NCBI GenBank assembly: GCA_910580075.1
Contig: CAJTVR010000151.1
Location: forward strand, 1-5,754
DNA: 5,754 bases
From: an uncultured Eubacterium sp.
GTDB lineage: Bacteria > Bacillota > Clostridia > Lachnospirales > Lachnospiraceae
Direction: 5' to 3'
The translations under genes and the position numbers were made by a program. Shown piece by piece: positions 1-5,496 of this stretch (position 1 is its first letter; every line of letters starts with the position of its first letter). Below the pieces are notes generated by a model. That model was not told the origin of the DNA. It made no database searches and was given only the letters and a program-made list of their open reading frames with translations.

Positions 1-80
1 GGCTGCGGACGGACCGGTGCCTGATGTCCTGGCGCTTTTGGCAGGCTTTCTGCAGTGGCACTGACAGGCACCTTTTGCAT
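1..80 (-). CDS. Possible start of a downstream reading frame, cut by the window edge (weak)
   Basis: An ATG at 78-80, 19 nt after the peptidase stop, opens a frame that runs 26 codons to the window edge without a stop. The visible peptide is Ala/Pro-rich (for example SLPKAPGHQAPVRPQ). There is no recognisable Shine-Dalgarno before it, and the frame is already open upstream, overlapping the end of the peptidase gene. It could be the start of a co-transcribed gene or simply chance. No function can be proposed. Confidence 0.15.
   Translation of the reverse strand, partial: MQKVPVSATAESLPKAPGHQAPVRPQ
16..72. repeat. 8-bp inverted repeat downstream of the peptidase gene
   Basis: GGTGCCTG (16-23) and CAGGCACC (65-72) are perfect inverted copies with a 41-nt loop. 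The loop also contains CAGTG-G-CACTG at 53-63. On the minus strand no T-tract follows, so this is not a standard terminator for the peptidase gene. On the plus strand four T follow the stem. Confidence 0.35.
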
Positions 81-99
81 GTCTAATTCTGCCGTATCT

Positions 100-3000
100 C
101 TATTTGCCGGCCTGGTTTCCTGTTAATGTCAGATCTGGCAGTTTCTCCGGCAGTTTTAATATCTGTGTATCGGAGACAATACGTTCTCCTGCCAAAGTTT
201 CTGCGTCGTCCACACGGTACAGTTCTCCGCGCACACCGCTGATTCCCTGAATATATTCTTCGGTCCATTGTCCCGGTTCGATGTAATAAATCCATGTCCC
301 GTCGGATGTCTCTTCCAGGTTACCATGTTCCGGTACTTTTGCAAAAATAACCTGTTTCGCAAGAATACTCTTTTCTGAGTCTTCAGTCCCGCCGGATGCA
401 CTGGCTCCGCCGATTACATTTCCCTTTGTATCGTACAAAATCACAGCGTTGTAGGCAGGATTGCCTTTATAAGTACCGGTAAATACAAGAGAGCCTTTTG
501 GAACTACATGCCTTTGCGCATCCTCTCCATAGGTAAAATCATCTGTTAATATTCCGGCTGCTATCTGTCCGCTGCCGCTTTCGTAAAACTCCAGATTATC
601 CCCGGACGGGCCGCAGATTTCAATTTCTTTGATTGTAACCTGGCCGGATACTGACAGCTTCAGCCTTATGTATCTGGCATCATAAGTGCCAATCCATTCA
701 CTGCGTTTTGTTTCATCTGCAGAATCAAACCAGATCTTTTTCCAGCCGTCTTCTGAGCCGGAAAAGCCTGTATCGTTTGTCTTAACCGTCTGCCACTGGC
801 TGCCGTCTGTGCTGACTTCTGCGGTGATTTCCGGTATCGCGCTGCCTTTGTATTTCAGCGCAGTAACCGCATGGATCCGGTGCATATCAATTGTAACTGT
901 CGCTGTGGTGCCGGCCGATGGCTGCCCTTTGTATGTACACTCTTCGGTTTCCTCACCGTCAGCTATGCGTGCAATACTGTTTTCCTTTGCCTGCTGCATA
1001 TCCCCGGCTCCGTCGCCGCTGTCCGGATGATCCATGTCTGTTTTAACCGGTTTATCATCTTCAGAAACCATATCTGTTTCCACAGTCCACAAAGATTTAT
1101 CCAGCACACCCTCGGTTGCTATCTTCACAGATCCGGCATCTTTTGCTTTCGAATAATTTAAATATTTATCCACTGCCCGCACTTCATAAGAAAGCACCCG
1201 GTTATTGACAGCATAAATCTCTTCCGTAAATACCGTTGATCCTGCCTTATCCATCAGCTGAAATCCGGCTGGCTCTGTTATCTTTTCTCCATTACTTATC
1301 ATCGTACGGATAATTTCATAACCAAGAATCAGATCTTCTTTATCCGGATCTGTCTGAATAGTAACAGACACTCTTCCTGCATCTGCAGATGCCTTTGCAT
1401 CTGTCACTGCATCCTGATTCAGAATCGTACCGCTCTCATCCGGATGCGCTGCCCGGTATTTCCTTGCTTCTTCACTGACATAATATACTGCTTTTTCTTC
1501 TTTTGGAAACGATGCTGCATAAGCCTTTGTATCTTCATCAGGCACCATTCCCCACCGTTCAAAAAATGGCAGAATATTTTTCTGTGCAGCTGCACAGGAA
1601 AGCCGCATCAGATTCTGGTCCCTGTCTCCTGTTAATTTCACCCCATTGTTTGGAGCTTTTTCCGGATTTCTGGCATAAGTATCCACTCTTGCAAAAAACA
1701 GGTTTTGGAACTGTTCATCGTAGATGGTATAAATGCGCCCGTCATTTGTCTCCCGGCCATAGGCAAGATACAGCTGCCAGTACATTGCAAGCTGGACTGC
1801 GACATTGGAAGCCGGCCCCGTGGTACCTGAAGTCACTTTTTTATAGACATCCTGATAGTTAAAGCGTGTTCTGCCGTCTTCCGAAATACTCTTCATCAGC
1901 TGGGCAAAATAGTTGTTTGTAACCTCCGCTACAGCATAGCAGCCCTGGTTGATATTGTGGCCGATTTCATGGGCAACGCCCCATCCAAAGCCGTTCCAGT
2001 TATCCGGTGCAGAAGCAAGCCCTGCCGAGCCCCATTCAATACCGATATGGTTACCTGCCGCATACATAAATGCACCCGCAAACATCCGCATATAACGGAT
2101 ATTCAGATGCTGCGAAGGAAGTGCATTGTTTCCGTTTTCTGTCCCCGCACTGCTGCTAAGGCCCTTATGCTGATAAAATAACGTCATCATCTGCTCCATT
2201 GCGTCTAAAGCACGGCTCAGTTTATCCGCTTTCTGCTCAGCTCCTGCCGCACTGCCAAGTCCTACATAAACCTGTGAAGCCGGGAGGGAGTACATCATCT
2301 GGTCCATAAGAATATCTGTGGCATTTAAAATACAGTTCTGCCCGTCATACTTATAATCTGTGCTCTTTTCTCCTGCATGATACTGGTTATGCTGTTCCTG
2401 CACCAAAGCGGTATGTTCTTCCAGTTTCGCAATATATTCTTTTATCGCCTTCTTCTTTTCTTCTCCCGTCTTTTTGTATATATTTAATACCGGAATATTG
2501 TGCCCGCCGCTGATACGCACTGCATATTTATCAGAACTGCTGTTTCCTGTATATGCAATATAAATCTGTCCGCCGCGTTCAAAGTCCGAATCTGAAAGTT
2601 TTGGAACTGTAATCTCATTGCGTCCTATTTTCAGACTGACCGTCTGCGATACATTTGCCGCCTCTGCATGATGCTGCGTAAATACAAGCTGAAGCTGTGC
2701 ACTTTCTCCTGTACGCTTTGTCTGATGTCCCGCATAGACAAGCAGCGTCTCTCCTGCAGCGGCTGTCTTTCCAAGCGGCTGCCATGCATTCAGTCCGCCA
2801 AATCCAAGATGCTTGTCTTTTTGTGACGTAATAGAAGGAATCACTTCATAAGAAGGTTCCAGTTTTCCATGCAGGATTTCTCCTGCCGTCTTTAATTCCA
2901 AAGACAGCTCCTGATAGAGAGGATGTTTTTCCCCGCTCTGGCCATCTGCTGTATCCAGTCTTGTTTCCAGCTCCTTTAACCGGTCTTCGTTTACGCTGGA

Positions 3001-5301
3001 TTTTAACGTCGTATGCATCTCATCTTCATAAAGCCCCATGATCTCATCTTCCAGGGAATCATACTTGTGGAAACGGATTTCCCCTACACGCATTTCGCTC
3101 CTGTCTGATGAGGAACGTCCAAGGCTCATATGAATTTTATTTGCTGTCACTGTCTGGTCAAATTTTACAATATAATAAATATTGTCATTTTCATCGCGTT
3201 TCTGTAAAAGTCTGGCCCCCACATTCAAAGCACCCGTATTCTGTGAGTTCCAGTACTCAATCCGCACCAGATCCACTCTGCCCTTCTGGTTTGCTGCTGC
3301 AAATGTAAAGTAATTCATCTGGTAGTCATCGTCAAGCGTAATCGTCATACCCTTGGAGGCACTTGGATAAGAAACGCCGTCGTCCCAGTCAGCCTTGCTC
3401 CAGTAAGAGCCGTAATCATCATCTGCCAGTCCGAGCGCACTGTTTTTCTTCTGGCTGTCTAACGGGCTGGATTTCATACTGGCATGGTCTCCGCCAATCA
3501 CTGCGTCCCTGATATGCGCCGTCAGTTTTCCCTGGCCGTTTGAAGTATTCAAAAGCCGGTATGCCGGGAGCTTTGGAGCTGCCTCAGACTTGGTTTCAGC
3601 CACACAGGCAAGAGAATTTCCGCTCCAGCCAAATTCATTCCAGCTGACCACATAAATATAATACTGGGCATGCTCTTTTAATCCGGTAATCTCATAATGG
3701 TTTTCCTTAAGCCTGCCAGTCCCTTCCTTTGTCTGTACAAATCCCTGAACGGCTGGCTGGTATTCGCCATCCTTTTCCTTATAATAGACCATGTATCCGT
3801 CAGAGTCATCCATATCCTTCCAGGAAACAAAAATGGAACGGAAACCGCCTTCTGCCCTCACATTATCCGGCTTGTCCGGCTTTTTCTGCGGCAGCGGCAC
3901 TCCGGTTTTAACCTCGGACCACGTGCTTTTCCAGTCACCGTTTACTGAACGCACTTTCAGCGAATATTCTTTATAGTTGGCCAGCTTATTGTTTTTAATG
4001 GAAGAAACCGTATAGGAAGTCTGGTTTGTCTTAAAAACTTCTGATAACTGGCTGTTTTGATCAGCTGCCGGACCGGAAACTGACAATTCATATCCGGTCA
4101 CATTCTGCTGCTGGCTCCATTCCGCAGTCAGTGATTTGCTCCCGGGCTTTATGGAATCCAGTGACGGGATATCCATCTTCGGAGCCCCGATCCGGTCTTC
4201 CATATGATTGACAAATTCCGCTTTTGCAATTTCCACCAGCGGCCTGTTCTTTCTTGTACCCGTAATCTTAATCACCACACTCTTAACCGCAGTCTGGCCT
4301 CCAAAGTCCAGTACAAGAGATCCGTCTTCCTGCATTGTAACCTTTTCACTGCCTTTTGCAAGTGTGCGGGATTTCAAAGACTGTGCTGCTGTACCCAGGG
4401 AAATCTCTGTTTCTTTGTTCCCATCCTGTGTATAGAGCGTCACACTGCCATCTGTAATCTGGCTGAAAACCGTACCGTCTTCCTCCAGATCACCCGGCGC
4501 TTGTAAAACCATTCCTCCTATCAGAGGTGCATCTGTACCGGCATCCGCAAGCGTTACCTCCAGCTCCAGAGGATTTTCCTTCGAAACCGGCTGGTCTGAC
4601 CCGCTTTTTAATACCGTAACACCTTCATCCTGAAACAGCGCATTTATATTTTCAGCCTCCGTACCCTGTTTTGCCTGTACTCCGGCCGGATTCCATAATT
4701 TTTCCACAGAAGAAATCTGCTTTTCTCCCATACTCTGCATCAGGGCATTTAAATCTGCAATGTTTATGCTGCCATCGCCGTTTAAATCATAAATCTGATC
4801 TGTCTTATTTTTGCGGACCGCCTCTAACAGCACATCCGAATCCTTTTTATCAATTTCGCCATCTGCATTCACATCTCCCGGACGAATCCATCCCGGCTGC
4901 GCGCCGCCCTGGGCCTCGATCTTAGATGAGCAAATCTGAATTCTGTGTGTCCAGCCTTTTTCCGCCTCAATGATCTGGGTATACGGTGCAAATTTTTCAG
5001 AACGGACTGTGACGGTATACTTTCCGGACGGCAGTTTTTCAAATCCTGCCAGCGCAGAGCCTCCTTTGTCAAGCGTCAGTTCCTTTTTTTCTTCCAAGCC
5101 TTTTCCATTACGAATCTGAACCGTCACCTGGCCCGTGTATGGAAAAAGCAGCGTCGATACAGCTTCCACTTCCAATACACTGTCCTGCGTTACTGTCTGT
5201 GCAGCGTCTTTCGCAGCTCCATAAACATATGGGACAGCACCTGCACATGGCTGCAGAGCCAGACAGGCTGATAAGAGCATGGCTGCTGCTTTTTTCATCA
5301 T
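100..5301 (-). CDS. Secreted dockerin-containing M60-family zinc metallopeptidase (putative mucin/glycoprotein-degrading)
   Basis: Complete frame of 1733 residues ending in TAG. The start is the first of two adjacent ATGs, 7 nt after an AAAGGAG ribosome binding site and directly before a Lys-Lys signal peptide. Modules seen, by approximate residue: signal peptide 1-29; beta-rich module 40-125; type I dockerin 137-192; unassigned beta-rich module 195-370; FN3 372-472 and 472-575; discoidin-like 580-748; helical linker 750-820; M60 peptidase 825-1255 with H1111, E1112, H1115 and E1126; FN3-like 1295-1398; discoidin-like 1400-1567; C-terminal domain 1570-1733. M60 enzymes are HEXXH zinc peptidases, and characterised members cut O-glycosylated mucin-type proteins. 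Bacteroides members are much shorter, so this one is heavily elaborated. There is no LPXTG signal or C-terminal membrane segment, so cell or complex attachment probably runs through the dockerin. The M60 call is firm; mucin as substrate is inferred from the family and the accessory domains. No frameshift or missing catalytic residue was seen. Confidence 0.95.
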   Translation of the reverse strand: MMKKAAAMLLSACLALQPCAGAVPYVYGAAKDAAQTVTQDSVLEVEAVSTLLFPYTGQVTVQIRNGKGLEEKKELTLDKGGSALAGFEKLPSGKYTVTVRSEKFAPYTQIIEAEKGWTHRIQICSSKIEAQGGAQPGWIRPGDVNADGEIDKKDSDVLLEAVRKNKTDQIYDLNGDGSINIADLNALMQSMGEKQISSVEKLWNPAGVQAKQGTEAENINALFQDEGVTVLKSGSDQPVSKENPLELEVTLADAGTDAPLIGGMVLQAPGDLEEDGTVFSQITDGSVTLYTQDGNKETEISLGTAAQSLKSRTLAKGSEKVTMQEDGSLVLDFGGQTAVKSVVIKITGTRKNRPLVEIAKAEFVNHMEDRIGAPKMDIPSLDSIKPGSKSLTAEWSQQQNVTGYELSVSGPAADQNSQLSEVFKTNQTSYTVSSIKNNKLANYKEYSLKVRSVNGDWKSTWSEVKTGVPLPQKKPDKPDNVRAEGGFRSIFVSWKDMDDSDGYMVYYKEKDGEYQPAVQGFVQTKEGTGRLKENHYEITGLKEHAQYYIYVVSWNEFGWSGNSLACVAETKSEAAPKLPAYRLLNTSNGQGKLTAHIRDAVIGGDHASMKSSPLDSQKKNSALGLADDDYGSYWSKADWDDGVSYPSASKGMTITLDDDYQMNYFTFAAANQKGRVDLVRIEYWNSQNTGALNVGARLLQKRDENDNIYYIVKFDQTVTANKIHMSLGRSSSDRSEMRVGEIRFHKYDSLEDEIMGLYEDEMHTTLKSSVNEDRLKELETRLDTADGQSGEKHPLYQELSLELKTAGEILHGKLEPSYEVIPSITSQKDKHLGFGGLNAWQPLGKTAAAGETLLVYAGHQTKRTGESAQLQLVFTQHHAEAANVSQTVSLKIGRNEITVPKLSDSDFERGGQIYIAYTGNSSSDKYAVRISGGHNIPVLNIYKKTGEEKKKAIKEYIAKLEEHTALVQEQHNQYHAGEKSTDYKYDGQNCILNATDILMDQMMYSLPASQVYVGLGSAAGAEQKADKLSRALDAMEQMMTLFYQHKGLSSSAGTENGNNALPSQHLNIRYMRMFAGAFMYAAGNHIGIEWGSAGLASAPDNWNGFGWGVAHEIGHNINQGCYAVAEVTNNYFAQLMKSISEDGRTRFNYQDVYKKVTSGTTGPASNVAVQLAMYWQLYLAYGRETNDGRIYTIYDEQFQNLFFARVDTYARNPEKAPNNGVKLTGDRDQNLMRLSCAAAQKNILPFFERWGMVPDEDTKAYAASFPKEEKAVYYVSEEARKYRAAHPDESGTILNQDAVTDAKASADAGRVSVTIQTDPDKEDLILGYEIIRTMISNGEKITEPAGFQLMDKAGSTVFTEEIYAVNNRVLSYEVRAVDKYLNYSKAKDAGSVKIATEGVLDKSLWTVETDMVSEDDKPVKTDMDHPDSGDGAGDMQQAKENSIARIADGEETEECTYKGQPSAGTTATVTIDMHRIHAVTALKYKGSAIPEITAEVSTDGSQWQTVKTNDTGFSGSEDGWKKIWFDSADETKRSEWIGTYDARYIRLKLSVSGQVTIKEIEICGPSGDNLEFYESGSGQIAAGILTDDFTYGEDAQRHVVPKGSLVFTGTYKGNPAYNAVILYDTKGNVIGGASASGGTEDSEKSILAKQVIFAKVPEHGNLEETSDGTWIYYIEPGQWTEEYIQGISGVRGELYRVDDAETLAGERIVSDTQILKLPEKLPDLTLTGNQAGK
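601..1104 (-). other. Second discoidin-like / F5/8 type C domain (residues ~1400-1567)
   Basis: The segment starts LDKSLWTVETDM, as many discoidin domains do. An Asp/Gly-rich insertion (about 1415-1440) follows, then the jelly-roll core with ATVTIDM, the LKYKG strand, EVSTDGSQWQTV, ARYIRLKLS, and a closing IKEIEICGPSG. The STDG-x-W and RYIRL motifs are diagnostic of the fold. It is probably a second glycan-binding module. Confidence 0.82.
1108..1419 (-). other. FN3-like domain after the catalytic region (residues ~1295-1398)
   Basis: A beta-rich segment follows the catalytic domain. A hydrophobic strand RVSVTIQT leads to LGYEIIRT, an FN3-type strand C, and then to SYEVRAVDKYLNYS, which resembles the FN3 strand F with its Tyr and Ala-Val-Asp pattern. 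It is more divergent than the two N-terminal FN3 domains and is called from pattern alone. Confidence 0.6.
1537..2829 (-). other. M60-like peptidase region with HEXXH-X10-E zinc site (residues ~825-1255)
   Basis: The region opens with a beta-sandwich-like part (from about residue 828, through an ISGGHNIPVL segment near 930) typical of the start of M60 domains. A helical catalytic part follows. The active-site segment lies at positions 1924-1971: H1111 and H1115 are the first two zinc ligands, E1112 the catalytic base, and E1126 in AEVTNN the third ligand, ten residues after H1115. This fits the M60 pattern HEXXH-X(8-28)-E. The nearby MYAAGNHIGIEWG segment upstream of the zinc site is also family-like. 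All catalytic residues are present, so an active enzyme is expected. Confidence 0.93.
3058..3564 (-). other. Discoidin-like / F5/8 type C domain before the catalytic region (residues ~580-748)
   Basis: The pattern fits a galactose-binding-like jelly roll. A segment ALGLADDDYGSYW matches the usual 'deviation then Asp ... Tyr-Trp' entry, a Gly-Met-Thr-Ile-Thr-Leu-Asp strand follows, and the domain ends in MRVGEIRFHKY, like the closing 'EI' strand of these folds. Such domains in M60 proteins usually bind glycans. Sugar specificity cannot be told from the sequence. Confidence 0.7.
3577..4188 (-). other. Two tandem fibronectin type III domains (residues ~372-575)
   Basis: Two consecutive beta-sandwich repeats share the FN3 pattern. 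A Pro-rich start is followed by a Trp on strand B (AEWSQ in the first, VSWKD in the second), a Gly-Tyr-hydrophobic strand C (TGYELSV, DGYMVYY), and then a Tyr-rich strand F (YSLKVRSVNG, YYIYVVSWNEFG). A Lys/Pro-rich linker near residues 468-477 separates them. They probably act as spacers between the dockerin end and the ligand-binding and catalytic parts. Confidence 0.8.
4726..4893 (-). other. Type I dockerin domain (residues ~137-192)
   Basis: Two F-hand calcium loops are complete. Loop 1 spans D143-D154, with D143, N145, D147, D151 and D154 at the ligand positions. Loop 2 spans D172-D183, with D172, N174, D176, N180 and D183. Each is followed by a hydrophobic helix (VLLEAV and LNALMQ). Type I dockerins bind cohesin modules to build cellulosome-like or toxin/glycosidase complexes. 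The residues at loop positions 10-11, which help set cohesin specificity in characterised pairs, differ between the halves: KK (152-153) in loop 1 and IA (181-182) in loop 2. The cohesin partner is not in this window. Confidence 0.92.
5215..5301 (-). other. Signal peptide (residues 1-~29)
   Basis: The N-terminus has MMKK followed by an Ala/Leu-rich hydrophobic stretch (residues 5-16) and then small residues. A type I signal peptidase could cut after the A-G-A at 20-22 or near G28-A30. L10-S11-A12-C13 also matches a lipobox, but the hydrophobic core before it is only about 6 residues and C13 lies closer to the N-terminus than is usual for lipoproteins. Ordinary secretion is favoured. Confidence 0.85.
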
Positions 5302-5308
5302 AATAAAA

Positions 5309-5315
5309 CTCCTTT
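5309..5315 (-). promoter_or_regulatory. Ribosome binding site AAAGGAG for the M60 peptidase
   Basis: AAAGGAG on the minus strand lies 7 nt before the first ATG (5299-5301) and 10 nt before the second (5296-5298). Both starts are usable, giving proteins that differ by one Met. A second purine run, AAAGG, lies directly upstream. Confidence 0.9.
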
Positions 5316-5320
5316 CCTTT

Positions 5321-5350
5321 GTCTGTGTGGTACAGACGTTTTTTTATTTT
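5321..5350 (+). terminator. Small hairpin followed by T-tract on the plus strand (terminator-like)
   Basis: The perfect 6-bp inverted repeat GTCTGT (5321-5326) / ACAGAC (5332-5337) has a 5-nt loop. On the plus strand it is followed after one G by seven T (5339-5345), an A and four more T. This has the form of a weak intrinsic terminator for antisense transcription leaving the gene's 5' end. On the minus strand the same hairpin would sit in the leader, 5 nt upstream of the Shine-Dalgarno, where it could affect ribosome access. The stem is short, so either role is tentative. Confidence 0.3.
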
Positions 5351-5363
5351 CTTCTTTTTTATT

Positions 5364-5430
5364 TTCCTGCAGGAACCCTTATGCCAGGATGTGTGCCCTC
5401 TCTGGCGGGAAATGCCCTGAAAATACAGGG
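5364..5430. repeat. Leader palindromes: TTCCTGCAGGAA and CCCTG...CAGGG
   Basis: TTCCTGCAGGAA at 5364-5375 is a perfect 12-bp palindrome. CCCTG (5415-5419) and CAGGG (5426-5430) form a 5-bp stem with a 6-nt loop. Both lie in the presumed leader of the peptidase gene. The half-site TGCAGGAA occurs again in the same orientation at 5431-5438. No known riboswitch class is recognised. Confidence 0.45.
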
Positions 5431-5449
5431 TGCAGGAAATAATGGCAAT

Positions 5450-5478
5450 ATTTTAACATATACTGGAAAATTCTACAA
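5450..5478 (-). promoter_or_regulatory. Candidate sigma-A promoter with extended -10
   Basis: On the minus strand, TTGTAG (5473-5478) is separated by 17 nt from TAAAAT (5450-5455). The -10 matches five of six consensus bases and has a TG one base upstream (5457-5458), an extended -10 that can offset the weak -35 (three of six). Transcription would begin near 5443, leaving a leader of about 140 nt. An alternative pairing uses TTTACA just upstream with TATATG at 18 nt, but its -10 is poorer. Confidence 0.5.
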
Positions 5479-5496
5479 TCTGTAAATTTAACATAT
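5452..5496. repeat. 10-bp direct repeat TTTAACATAT bracketing the candidate promoter
   Basis: Two identical copies lie at 5452-5461 and 5487-5496, 35 bp apart start to start. The first overlaps the -10 element and the second is just upstream of the -35. The second copy is part of a perfect 10-bp palindrome AACATATGTT at 5490-5499. The arrangement resembles an operator pair, but the repeats are AT-rich and no regulator is identified. Confidence 0.45.

Noticed and set aside
100..102. Stop-codon readthrough or frameshift extending the peptidase
   Set aside because: The in-frame codons after TAG give a Cys/Arg-rich peptide unlike the protein. The C-terminal domain appears to end naturally, and no slippery site was seen at the stop.
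118..141. LPDLTLTG near the C-terminus as a sortase signal
   Set aside because: It does not fit LPXTG, and only five residues follow; there is no hydrophobic segment or positive tail.
686..1862. Several long plus-strand open frames antisense to the peptidase gene (for example 686-1030 and 1503-1862)
   Set aside because: They lie wholly opposite a gene with clear domains, lack supporting ribosome binding sites and have Cys/His/Ser-rich compositions typical of antisense shadows.
5279..5485. Plus-strand 68-codon open frame with a hydrophobic N-terminus
   Set aside because: Its hydrophobic part is the complement of the A-rich leader and Shine-Dalgarno region of the peptidase gene. The T-rich DNA creates Phe/Leu codons, and no ribosome binding site supports it.
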